DNA from: a virus
Reading direction: 5' to 3' (one strand)
Virus record (IMG/VR): IMGVR_UViG_3300036820_000646
Location: 1-52,214 of that record
DNA length: 52,214 nt
Shown here: one piece after another, positions 33,755 through 41,397 of the stretch
Numbering within the stretch: position 1 is the first letter of the stretch
Layout: every line of letters begins with the position of its first letter
The notes under the pieces: generated by a model
Told to the model about the DNA's origin: nothing
Database searches by the model: none
The model's input: the letters and a program-made list of their open reading frames with translations, nothing else
Program-made: the position numbers and the translations under genes

Positions 33755-34236
33755 TAGTCAAAGGCTTCGGCGTCGTAGTCGGCCGACCCATAGAGCAGCA
33801 TCTCGAGCGCCTGCTCGCCAGTGATCTCCGGTCCGCCATAGTTGGCGCTGGCCACTTGCCGGGGTCTGGTGCTGTACTCCTCGGGGTAGCGGTGAACAAG
33901 AAACCATTGAGCGGTCTTACAGGCAAGGCTCAGCTCAGCAGTCGTGGCAGTCTCGAGGTCAATGTCGATGGCGCGGACAATGACTTGCTGCGCCTGTATC
34001 CCTACCTCGGCGCTGGCCCTATCTAGAGACGTGCAAAACCGGGCGAAACGTCGCTCTTCGGGCGTTCTTTGTCTGGCGGATATCGCCTCGGCGGCCTCGC
34101 CCTTGCGACGCCACCGGCGCGGTGTCGCGGCATCAACGCCGGCAAGGCTGGCAGCGTCGACCATTGTGGCCCCTTGGCGTATGGCTTCGAGAATCGCCCT
34201 CTCGGTTTGCGGCCTTAGGACAGTCGGTCGAGCCAT
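33754..34236 (-). CDS. Terminase-small-subunit-like HTH protein
   Basis: This is 160 residues from ATG 34236, chosen because homologous proteins typically begin M[AG]RPT. ATG 34311 is an in-frame alternative with a GAGAGA sequence upstream. The start 'ARPTVLRPQTERAILEAIRQGATMVDAASLAGVDAATPRRWRRKGE' is the HTH of small terminase subunits and related DNA-binding proteins, followed by a helical hairpin (RFARFCTSLDRASAEVGIQAQQ) and the WFLVHRYPEEYSTR segment (compare WFLERRFPERWG in the family). No large terminase is present here, so it may be a stand-alone regulator or a phage remnant. Confidence 0.65.
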   Translation of the reverse strand: MARPTVLRPQTERAILEAIRQGATMVDAASLAGVDAATPRRWRRKGEAAEAISARQRTPEERRFARFCTSLDRASAEVGIQAQQVIVRAIDIDLETATTAELSLACKTAQWFLVHRYPEEYSTRPRQVASANYGGPEITGEQALEMLLYGSADYDAEAFD

Positions 34237-34574
34237 GAGTCGAGCGTACCGAGGAGCAGTCAGTTTGAGAGAGATTCTTGTGTGACATTCGAGCAACACG
34301 ACGTCATACATCGAAATCTCTCTCTTAGATTCCTATCAAGCGAGGGAGTCATCAACAATGGCCCATTCTCGGTTTTTAGAGCGAAATTAGCCTCCATTTA
34401 GTGCCGGTTCTAGCCAGCGACGAAGTAGGTCCATCTACTCGAGCCACCGAGTAAGGCGGTTCCAACTATCAATACCTGGGGGTGCTCACACGACCGTATG
34501 AACGCGGTTGAAGAAACGATTGGGATCTCCCAGATTCGATGCTTTCGAAAGGCGTCTGGCGCCGGGTAAACGAG
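34237..34574. other. Intergenic stretch, no gene seen
   Basis: About 340 bp upstream of the HTH gene and downstream of the tagged operon. If the HTH gene starts at 34311 the gap shrinks to about 260 bp. I see no repeat or RNA structure worth naming; it includes CTATC-N14-TCAAC (34331-34354), a weak box-B look-alike. Confidence 0.3.
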
Positions 34575-35432
34575 TTACTCCTCGCTGCGGAATTTCTCTC
34601 GATTGAACCACGCAGAGCTGATCTCACTCAGCCGGTATTTCTTTTCGACATCCAGTATCGTCGTGACCTCGCCTGACGTCATCACGAATTCGCGCAAGGC
34701 AACCTCGGTTTGGACTTGGCTCGACATCTTGAATGTCTGGAGCCAGATCGCGTGTAGTCGCGTGACGTCGCGCAGATTCTCCAACTCAATCAAACCAATG
34801 CCGTAACGAATGCGATCGATGTATTGCTTGCGCGTCTTCCACTCTGCTTTCACCGCTGCGGATTCTTCGGGGTGCTTACGAATGAATCTCGACGTCAGCG
34901 TGGGCTGACTCCTTTCCCACTTCTCAAACTCGTCTTCGTAAATGGTCAGGTCGCGCCCGTACCTATCGGCGTTCTGGACGTTCGCCAACGCGGAGTCGTG
35001 CAGAACACAGCGGGCCCAGTGGTCCACGATCTGCTCCACATCGGAGTAAGAGGGTGGATACTGCCAGCTACCGCCAGCCATCTCGAGTCGACCTCCGAGT
35101 TGAATGGCCGGCTTCTGCTCGGGCGCAAAACGAGACGCGTCGGACTCAAAGAAATGGTCGTCGCTCAAGCTGGCACGAAACGACGCTTCCATACCTTCAA
35201 GAATCGCTGCCTCGTCGCTGGGCTTGTCTCTCTTAGCGGCCGCTGCAATGGCTTCCTCGCGTTTGCGGGCCAACTCCTCAGCGGCTTTGCTCCCATCTAA
35301 CTCAGCCAATTCTGCTCCCAGATCCACATTCGGTTCCGAGATTACTTCTTTCCTTTGAGCGAAACGACCTCCCGCCCTGGTGCCTCGCGGCTGACGCGGC
35401 ACGTTCGGTTTTTCAATAAATCTCTCTACCAT
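34575..35432 (-). CDS. Tagged protein 7 (divergent tag), function unknown
   Basis: This is 285 residues. ATG 35432 lies 7 bp inside the previous gene. The tag at about 11-39 is recognisable but altered: PRQPRGTRAGGRFAQRKE, then SEPNVDL, with GGQFA changed to GGRFA and NPEA lost. A charged helical segment (GAELAELDGSKAAEELARKREEA) and a mostly helical body follow, with no cysteine motif. It has no box A of its own because it sits at the end of the type IV secretion operon. The divergence suggests it is either older or under weaker constraint. Confidence 0.75.
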   Translation of the reverse strand: MVERFIEKPNVPRQPRGTRAGGRFAQRKEVISEPNVDLGAELAELDGSKAAEELARKREEAIAAAAKRDKPSDEAAILEGMEASFRASLSDDHFFESDASRFAPEQKPAIQLGGRLEMAGGSWQYPPSYSDVEQIVDHWARCVLHDSALANVQNADRYGRDLTIYEDEFEKWERSQPTLTSRFIRKHPEESAAVKAEWKTRKQYIDRIRYGIGLIELENLRDVTRLHAIWLQTFKMSSQVQTEVALREFVMTSGEVTTILDVEKKYRLSEISSAWFNREKFRSEE

Positions 35433-35971
35433 TCGCTCGTCCCCTGTGTCGGTGCTGGCGCTTCGTCCTCTTCACTGTCTTCACTCATCAGGTCTGTAAC
35501 GAGCGCCCAATTCCAGAGACTGACGAACCGACCTTCGTCCACATCGGTAATGACTCCAGCCTCGGCCAAGAATCGGAAAAAGATCGCCGTCCCAATGAGA
35601 TCGTCTCCGACGAGATCGCGCGTCTCAAACTCAACCACCCCCCGAGGGTCATATTGACCCCAGACGGCATCCACGAGTTCGTCGCGGCTCCTGCCGAGGT
35701 ATTCACTCCAGAGATCTCTCGACGACTGTGCGGTCTGGTCTCGGACCCACCCTCGAAACGCCTCCAACACGCGTCGAGCAGATTGATTTCCCGGATCATC
35801 CATGTAGTTGGCGATTCGTTGGTCGTCCGATCCGATGGCGATCAGCAGTGCGATCGTCGGAAGAGCAAGGACGTTGTCCACGAGGACAAGATCGATAGGA
35901 AAGCCCGCCGGCGAAATGAGACCGGTGAGGTCCTCAAATTCATCGTTGAGATCTTTGGTTTCTGTGCTCAC
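35426..35971 (-). CDS. Acidic unknown protein (181 aa)
   Basis: GTG 35971 overlaps the stop of the VirB6-like gene (TAGTG). Strongly acidic, with a hydrophobic segment (FPIDLVLVDNVLALPTIALLIAIGSDD, about 24-50) and a helical region (SARRVLEAFRGWVRDQT). The C-terminus is Asp/Glu/Pro-rich. A cytoplasmic accessory of the transfer channel is plausible from context only. No family is recognised. Confidence 0.68.
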   Translation of the reverse strand: MSTETKDLNDEFEDLTGLISPAGFPIDLVLVDNVLALPTIALLIAIGSDDQRIANYMDDPGNQSARRVLEAFRGWVRDQTAQSSRDLWSEYLGRSRDELVDAVWGQYDPRGVVEFETRDLVGDDLIGTAIFFRFLAEAGVITDVDEGRFVSLWNWALVTDLMSEDSEEDEAPAPTQGTSEW

Positions 35972-38892
35972 TATTTGTCTCCAATCGGCAATGGCTCACC
36001 GCGCTTGAACGCTTCAATGCGACGCTGTTGAATGTCGAGGCGGCGGGCAGCTTCATCGTGTGCGTCTCGCTCGGCTTGGCTCAACTCGAAACGATGCCGT
36101 GCAGCGCGCTCAGCGTCTTCTTGTTTTGCCGCGGCCTCATTTGCTCGCATCGACTCCGCGTCGGCTGTGGCCTTCTTATTTCGCGCCTCTTCGTCTGCTT
36201 TGAAGGCACGGTAGTCCTGAAGATTCTTTTGGGCTCGCAGCGGCGCGTCTTTCAGGTAGTTACGCAGTTTGTGGGCTCCGTAGACCAGTCCAGCTCCCGC
36301 CGCGACCGGAGCACCAAATCCCAAGAGCCCGGCGGCCCCGAGGCCGGCCGTACCGTACTTGAGCACTTTCGGAGCCTTCTTGACGGTCGCTTTGGCTCCC
36401 GCACCCGCTGCGGCTGCCGTAAGGACACTCCCCTTCAAGCGGTGAGTTTGACCTTCTCCATCTCTCTGGTTGAACCGCTTCCTCGAGCGCGCCAAGCTCT
36501 CCTTGATGCGAGCCCTACGAGTCACTTCAGGCTCGCCCCGTTCGGCCTTCGCCGTGCGAGGGTGCAGCACGCTGTTACTCATCTGCTCGATCCGCTTCGT
36601 GCGCTCAGCGATCCGTTCGGCTCGAGCATGCTGATTGGCCTGGTGCTGTTCGTCATCGCGGAGTTTCGGTCGACGCGCCTTGGCGAACATAGAGCCGGCC
36701 CCGGTTGCTGCTCCCTCAACAACGGGACGAGCCCCATCGGTACTGCCGGGCGACTTCGGGTCAACCGGTGTTGCCGTCGCTGCGCCCGTCTGCGCGGGTG
36801 CAGCGCCAGTCTTCGTCTGACTCGCACCCATCGAACCATTGGTTTGTGACGGACCAGACTTCGTCTTCTGTCCGCTGATCCGTCCGCGAGCGGCGCCGAC
36901 AGCCTGACCGCCGCGACGCTTCATGTGATCGAGCACATCGACCCCTACGGCAGCGGAGCCGAAGCCTCCCATCGCACCAGCGAACGCTGCCGCCCCCTTC
37001 ATCGAGAACGGGCTGGGGGCCTTAAGAACCTTGGTGATGAATAGACGAACAAGATAGAGCGCGGCGACAGGAGAGATCGTGATGAAGATCTGCGAGAAGA
37101 GTGATCCTGCCCCGGTCGCTTGTGTCCCCATCGCGGCGAGGACTGCCGTGATGATGGCTACAAAACTCAGAATCAGTCCCGCACACGTCGAAAACAAGAT
37201 GAGCCCGAAAAGGTGCTTCACGTACGCACTGAAGCGACCTTCCATCGTCGGCATCAATGCGAATATGAGCATCAACGGGAGCAAGATCATCAAGATGATG
37301 AGTGACAGTTTCGCGATGATAAGGGCGAGGGCAAGAACACCAAAGACAACCAGGATCACCGTTGAGCTCAAGAGGAAGAAGAACGCACTGGCCTCCGCTC
37401 CAGAGTTCTGAGTGCCGTGCAGGTTGCCGATGAAGTTCGCTATGCCGGTTCCGGCAGCGGATGAGTTCGTCGAAGTGGCGATCGCTGACGCAGAGTCGCC
37501 CCAGTTGAAGACTCCCAAGTCTGGGTTGAGGATCTGTCCGGGCCACGGTGCAGCGCTGGGGCTCGCGAAAGGACCGCTCGCATCGCCGTACTGGCCGCCG
37601 CTCGCAGGAGCGTTGGCTGACCAAAACGTCTGACAGTCGGCCCCATTGACCGTCGATGTCCCGGACGTCGTTGGTGAGGGCACTGTCGTGAATGCAGCGG
37701 TGGTCAATTTTCCCGTGGAGATGTCCCATTCCGAAGGTGTAAATCCGCTGCCACCAGATCCATTCGCTGGGCTTTGGCACGCGGCCCAGGCGACCATAGA
37801 TTCGTCTTCTTGGTCGTTGGTGAGTGCACCGTTCCAAGCGAGCGCGGACGCTTGAGTGACGCCGAAGGAGCTCAAATTTGAATCACCTGACAGCGAGCCC
37901 GACGCCTTGGCGACGGCCAACTGAGAAGCGGGCTGGATGCCGGCATTGTCCTCGAGTAGGTGGCAGTACATCAAGGGCGCGTAGTTGTTCGATGCGCCGA
38001 ACTGCTCGTCTTCATAGGTAGGAATCGCCGCTTGCTCCCAGAGGGAGTTCAAGGAAGTCGGCACTACGTATCCGTAACTACCGGTGGCTGTGTACGCCTT
38101 CTGGTACTCGTCAACCAACTCTTGGCTGTACCAGTAGCAACTGAGCGGATCGCTCTTCGCAATGGTCTCCTGGGTTGAGCCACCGATCGTGGCATTGGCG
38201 ACATTGGAAATCGCATTCGCCGGGCCGCTCGCAACATCGGAGATCGCGTTGTATCCGGTTTGAATGATCCACGCAGGGCTTAACGGAACGTCGTCGGTCG
38301 CGGTGGATGCCATTGCCGCGCCAACGATCGTGAACAGGATCGCCACCACCACCATGAACTTGATGATCTGACGGAAGAAGTTCCCACGGCCGCGGAGGGC
38401 ACGCCACGCCAGCGTGACAAGGGCCAAGACTGCCAAGACACCAAGCAGTGGGGACGTCGTAATTCCGGTCCCGAGCTTTCCCGCGAACGTGTTTGCCATC
38501 TCGCCCACGGTGTTGGCGAAACAGAACTGACTGGCTCCTTCGGTCGCGGAGGCGGCGAGCTGCCATTCCGATGCACCAATCGAGGTCATGCCGCCCACGA
38601 AGACTGACCTGTCGATGGAACTTGGCGCATTCGAGATCCCGCTCAGAAATCCGCCGGGCAAGCGTTCGTGCTCATCGCCGAGCGAACCCGACCAGCGGTT
38701 GATGGGCAGGTCGTTGTCCGCCGCCGTGGCGCTCGACGCTGTCGTGCCACAGATGAGTCCGGTCTGAGTCCCTGTGGTGTTGGTTGGCGTTGTGCTCGCA
38801 GCCCCTGCCGGTCCAGATGACAGAAGTAGCGCGAAGAGTGGAACAACTATGACGCCGAGTGCGGCAATGCGACGGTGTCGAACGTTTCTCAT
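35971..38892 (-). CDS. VirB6/TrbL-like polytopic conjugation protein
   Basis: This is 973 residues. ATG 38892 has AGGG upstream. A signal sequence (about 10-32) is followed by an extracellular stretch with cysteines, then transmembrane helices at about 148-166 and 176-196, a large outer loop, and a second cluster of four or five helices at about 500-640 (FFFLLSSTVILVVFGVLALALIIAK, SLIILMILLPLMLIFALMP). A charged cytoplasmic tail of about 330 residues follows, rich in Arg/Glu/Ala. This layout fits the large VirB6-like subunits of Gram-positive type IV secretion. It lies in the operon with the pilin-like and PrgI-like genes. Confidence 0.82.
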   Translation of the reverse strand: MRNVRHRRIAALGVIVVPLFALLLSSGPAGAASTTPTNTTGTQTGLICGTTASSATAADNDLPINRWSGSLGDEHERLPGGFLSGISNAPSSIDRSVFVGGMTSIGASEWQLAASATEGASQFCFANTVGEMANTFAGKLGTGITTSPLLGVLAVLALVTLAWRALRGRGNFFRQIIKFMVVVAILFTIVGAAMASTATDDVPLSPAWIIQTGYNAISDVASGPANAISNVANATIGGSTQETIAKSDPLSCYWYSQELVDEYQKAYTATGSYGYVVPTSLNSLWEQAAIPTYEDEQFGASNNYAPLMYCHLLEDNAGIQPASQLAVAKASGSLSGDSNLSSFGVTQASALAWNGALTNDQEDESMVAWAACQSPANGSGGSGFTPSEWDISTGKLTTAAFTTVPSPTTSGTSTVNGADCQTFWSANAPASGGQYGDASGPFASPSAAPWPGQILNPDLGVFNWGDSASAIATSTNSSAAGTGIANFIGNLHGTQNSGAEASAFFFLLSSTVILVVFGVLALALIIAKLSLIILMILLPLMLIFALMPTMEGRFSAYVKHLFGLILFSTCAGLILSFVAIITAVLAAMGTQATGAGSLFSQIFITISPVAALYLVRLFITKVLKAPSPFSMKGAAAFAGAMGGFGSAAVGVDVLDHMKRRGGQAVGAARGRISGQKTKSGPSQTNGSMGASQTKTGAAPAQTGAATATPVDPKSPGSTDGARPVVEGAATGAGSMFAKARRPKLRDDEQHQANQHARAERIAERTKRIEQMSNSVLHPRTAKAERGEPEVTRRARIKESLARSRKRFNQRDGEGQTHRLKGSVLTAAAAGAGAKATVKKAPKVLKYGTAGLGAAGLLGFGAPVAAGAGLVYGAHKLRNYLKDAPLRAQKNLQDYRAFKADEEARNKKATADAESMRANEAAAKQEDAERAARHRFELSQAERDAHDEAARRLDIQQRRIEAFKRGEPLPIGDK

Positions 38893-38900
38893 TGCCCTAA

Positions 38901-38910
38901 ACCATGCGGC
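38901..38910 (-). promoter_or_regulatory. Box C copy 4 (GCCGCATGGT)
   Basis: In the 33-bp gap ahead of the VirB6-like gene. CATGG ends 9 bases before ATG 38892. Confidence 0.5.
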
Positions 38911-38925
38911 GATTCCGGCGTTTGC

Positions 38926-39102
38926 CTAAATCATCACGTGAAAGATCGAAAGCACCCCGCCAACGACGAGAGCCGCTACGACAACGATGAGTACCAAGGC
39001 TCCGCGATCGGCGACCCATTCTTCGATTTCGGCTCGCTCTGATTGGTATCCGTCGCGCCGGCGACCGACGAATCGGTCAAGCCGGGAGTTCTCGTCGGTC
39101 AT
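38926..39102 (-). CDS. 58-residue single-span membrane protein
   Basis: ATG 39102 overlaps the previous stop (TAATG). The product has a basic/charged N-terminal 35 residues (TDENSRLDRFVGRRRDGYQS) and one transmembrane helix (GALVLIVVVAALVVGGVLSIF). It lies between the pilin-like and VirB6-like genes, where small type IV secretion accessories often occur. The packing leaves little doubt it is a gene. Confidence 0.72.
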   Translation of the reverse strand: MTDENSRLDRFVGRRRDGYQSERAEIEEWVADRGALVLIVVVAALVVGGVLSIFHVMI

Positions 39103-39455
39103 TAGTGAACGTAGACAAGAACGTGCAATGCGCCGATCGCCGTCGAGCTACCGCTCGTGCTGTGCAGCAGGCTCCAGAACGCGTTCGCCGCGAAGTCGAA
39201 CAAGGTGAGGATCGACGGCAAAACGATGTCGGGACCCGCGAGGATGCACCCAACGAGGGCCGTCCAGATCAGCTTCGTGTGACTACCGCCACCGCGACGA
39301 CGCTCCCAGAAGTACATGACGAGCGCGCCGATGACGAGCATCGTACCGATCACGCCCAAGAACGTCACGAAACTGCCGAGCGGGCCAGAAAGGCTCGACC
39401 AGGCCGTGCTCCACGATCCTGCAAGGTTGATGCTGGTTGCGTCTGCGAACATCAT
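39102..39455 (-). CDS. Pilin-like / VirB2-like small membrane protein
   Basis: This is 117 residues from ATG ATG at 39455 with GGAAG upstream. Two transmembrane helices: about 25-49 (GSFVTFLGVIGTMLVIGALVMYFW) and about 62-92 (IWTALVGCILAGPDIVLPSILTLFDFAANAFW), separated by a short positively charged loop ERRRGGGS. This is the topology of VirB2/TrbC-type pilins, although no signal peptidase site is obvious. It sits immediately after the PrgI-like gene, as expected for VirB2/VirB3 order. Confidence 0.65.
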   Translation of the reverse strand: MMFADATSINLAGSWSTAWSSLSGPLGSFVTFLGVIGTMLVIGALVMYFWERRRGGGSHTKLIWTALVGCILAGPDIVLPSILTLFDFAANAFWSLLHSTSGSSTAIGALHVLVYVH

Positions 39456-39913
39456 CGACTTCCTTTCTTTGCTGCGTTGCTTTTCACCATGCGGCGAGTT
39501 CTTGTGTCAGTCGACAAGATGGCCAAATCCCGGACACGACCGGCCCCACTAGGCACGGAACTAGCGACGACGTAACCAAACTGGTGTCGGAGGGGCTCAA
39601 TGGGACGTGAGCAGAGGAGAAAGGTCCCTGAGACCGAGCGCCGCACGTCAACGAAGCGTTGGTAGCGACGAAGTTGCAGCCCTGAACGACTGCGTGACTC
39701 GATGAACCAAAAGGCCAGCGCCTGAATGACGAGAATGCTCATCAATGCGTACGTGCCAAGGAACGTCCACAGAACTACGGTTGCGACGATGCCGGGGATC
39801 AGCGCGAAGCCGGCAATGGTGAGGCCCCGGACCGGTAGGTCGAAGCCTTGAATGACGACGCGGCGATGTTGATTGACCGACCTCGTGAGCGGAGTCAGCG
39901 TGTAAACGTTCAT
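39452..39913 (-). CDS. PrgI/VirB3-like conjugation protein
   Basis: This is 153 residues. The ATG overlaps the previous stop (ATGA). Two adjacent transmembrane helices at about 28-70 (LTIAGFALIPGIVATVVLWTFLG, YALMSILVIQALAFWFI) are preceded by a short N-terminus and followed by a basic cytoplasmic tail ending with RMVKSNAAKKGSR. That is the usual architecture of PrgI/VirB3-like proteins, which bind VirB4. The next gene overlaps by 4 bp. Confidence 0.7.
   Translation of the reverse strand: MNVYTLTPLTRSVNQHRRVVIQGFDLPVRGLTIAGFALIPGIVATVVLWTFLGTYALMSILVIQALAFWFIESRSRSGLQLRRYQRFVDVRRSVSGTFLLCSRPIEPLRHQFGYVVASSVPSGAGRVRDLAILSTDTRTRRMVKSNAAKKGSR
39486..39495 (-). promoter_or_regulatory. Box C copy 5 (GCCGCATGGT)
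   Basis: Inside the last codons of the PrgI-like gene, 31 bp upstream of the pilin-like ATG. The coding constraint makes this copy less certain as a control site. Confidence 0.35.
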
Positions 39914-40341
39914 TCACTCTCCGCCATTGAAAAGCCACCAACCATGACCAGCGAGTGCCGACGGAGTCGGTACATGGTGTCGGGCTTTACGCCCGTCTCC
40001 TCGTTCACGTCGGCGCTCACTACGTAGCGGATTCCGTTCTCATCCTCGCCCGCGATCACCAACGTGCCGCCAACGCCGGTGCGCGCGACGCCTTCAACGC
40101 CGACGATGGAGATCCCGCCGTCACCAGTGATAGCGATTCCTCGATCGCCCGCGACGGCATGACCTCGGTTTCCCGCGCGGGCGTAGCCGAGTTCGTCGGA
40201 GATGGAGGTGCCTTCATCGCCAGAGATGGACCGTCCGCGCACGCCCGTCACCGAGTGGCGGCCGTCGCTCGACACGGCGAGATGTGTTTGGGGGTGAATA
40301 TTTGAAATCAAGTCGTTGTTCTCTTCCGGATTAGACGGCAC
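39910..40341 (-). CDS. Octapeptide-repeat (beta-solenoid-like) protein
   Basis: About 143 residues from GTG 40341 (TTG 40311 is the alternative); the earlier in-frame ATG lies inside the previous gene and is rejected. Residues about 33-97 are eight tandem octapeptides of the form G-x-x-G-x-[AS]-x-[ATS]: GVRGRSIS, GDEGTSIS, (DELGYARA), GNRGHAVA, GDRGIAIT, GDGGISIV, GVEGVART, GVGGTLVI. Regular 8-residue Gly repeats like these form narrow beta-helices in other proteins. A small domain follows (IRYVVSADVNEETGVKPDTMYRL). It is the second gene of the secretion operon; a rod-like or surface role is inferred from shape alone. Confidence 0.72.
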   Translation of the reverse strand: MPSNPEENNDLISNIHPQTHLAVSSDGRHSVTGVRGRSISGDEGTSISDELGYARAGNRGHAVAGDRGIAITGDGGISIVGVEGVARTGVGGTLVIAGEDENGIRYVVSADVNEETGVKPDTMYRLRRHSLVMVGGFSMAESE

Positions 40342-41350
40342 GGCCCTCCACGCGACTAATTGCGACCTTCCACAGATCGGCGGCGTAATCGGGAAAACGA
40401 ATAAGGGTCTCGCAGGTAACGCGACGTTGCGCGTCGTCAAGATCACCGAACGGCGCGAAGAGAGATGAGGTTGTCTCGCCGGTCTTCATGTATTGCTCGG
40501 CGCAGGCCAACGCTCCCCCAGCGTCCATGACGTCAGCTCGAGCTCGAATGGCGGCCCGCTTGCCGATAGGCACATCGAGAGTAAGAGGAGCACCAGAGTG
40601 CTCGGCAATTGCATCCCACGCCAGTGCGCGGGCCTTGACCTGCTGACCGTCAGACTTCAGTTGAGAAGCGCGGTCGCCGAATGATCCTTCCTCAAAGTCG
40701 CTTATGTCAATTTCCGCTGAGCTAGTAGCGGCTTGGAAGGATGCAACCTCAACGTGGTCGATAGGGCGACTACCACCCTCCTTCGCCCTCGTGACGCTCC
40801 AGTCCAACCCGTGCGTCGTAGGTGCTGGGATGTGGAAGTTCTCACTGGGGCGTGAATGGGCAGGGATGGACAAGCGGATCTCGCTGGAGAGGTCCTCGAG
40901 TTCTTTCGCAGACAACGCGCGGGCCAGGCGGGCTTCACGTGAAGCCTTCTCCTGGTCGAACAATCGCATGGCGGCGAAGCGTTTGTGGTCTTTGCCTTCG
41001 AGCGCACGGATGATAGAGCGCTTAGCAATGAGCGAGGTAGGAATGGGGCCGGCCTCGGGCGGACGCGTCGCGTCGGCAACAGCGGCGTTCGCGGCGACAA
41101 GATATGCCAGCACCGCGTCTTGAACTAAGTCGTCTCCGTCCATGTAGCCGTTCAATTGCTTGTTCCCAAGTCCAAAGCGACGGACATAACTGCCGGCGAT
41201 ACGTCGTGTCTCCTCGGCGCCTTCGACGAGGTCGACGGTCGCTTCGGGGTTCTGAGACGGAGCAAACTGCCCACCAACTGGCACTCCGCGCGGCTGACGT
41301 GCTCGCGATCCGGGAGTTGTGGACGTGTGCTGGCGGCTGGAGGACTCCAT
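40331..41350 (-). CDS. Tagged protein 8 with sigma-70 region 2-like segment
   Basis: This is 339 residues from ATG 41350. The tag is at about 17-42 (ARQPRG...GGQFAPSQNPEATVDL). Immediately after it comes RRIAGSYVRRFGLGNKQLNGYMDGDDLVQDAVLAYLVAAN. 'DGDDLVQDAVLAYL' (71-84) strongly resembles the core-binding motif of sigma-70 region 2 (DDLVQEA.LAL). Downstream 'IPTSLIAKRSIIRALEG' sits where the -10 recognition helix would be, and 'ARALSAKELEDLSSEIR' resembles the start of region 3. A clear region 4 is not seen. It is the first gene of the type IV secretion operon and box A precedes it. A divergent sigma or anti-sigma-like regulator is my best reading. Confidence 0.68.
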   Translation of the reverse strand: MESSSRQHTSTTPGSRARQPRGVPVGGQFAPSQNPEATVDLVEGAEETRRIAGSYVRRFGLGNKQLNGYMDGDDLVQDAVLAYLVAANAAVADATRPPEAGPIPTSLIAKRSIIRALEGKDHKRFAAMRLFDQEKASREARLARALSAKELEDLSSEIRLSIPAHSRPSENFHIPAPTTHGLDWSVTRAKEGGSRPIDHVEVASFQAATSSAEIDISDFEEGSFGDRASQLKSDGQQVKARALAWDAIAEHSGAPLTLDVPIGKRAAIRARADVMDAGGALACAEQYMKTGETTSSLFAPFGDLDDAQRRVTCETLIRFPDYAADLWKVAISRVEGRAV

Positions 41351-41358
41351 GCACGCTT

Positions 41359-41386
41359 AGATGGGAGTTCACAGAGTGAACGGCCA
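41359..41386 (-). promoter_or_regulatory. Box A copy 3, upstream of the sigma-like gene
   Basis: TGGCCG-N11-AACTCCCATC followed by T. CATCT ends exactly 8 bases before ATG 41350. It falls in the 47-bp gap after the SNF2 helicase gene, so the secretion operon has its own control region. Confidence 0.75.
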
Positions 41387-41397
41387 ATCTTTCGGAA

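Noticed and set aside
36028-36849. Long plus-strand open frame opposite the VirB6-like gene
   Set aside because: It lies fully antisense to the charged tail of the VirB6-like protein, has irregular composition and no ribosome site; it is a shadow frame.
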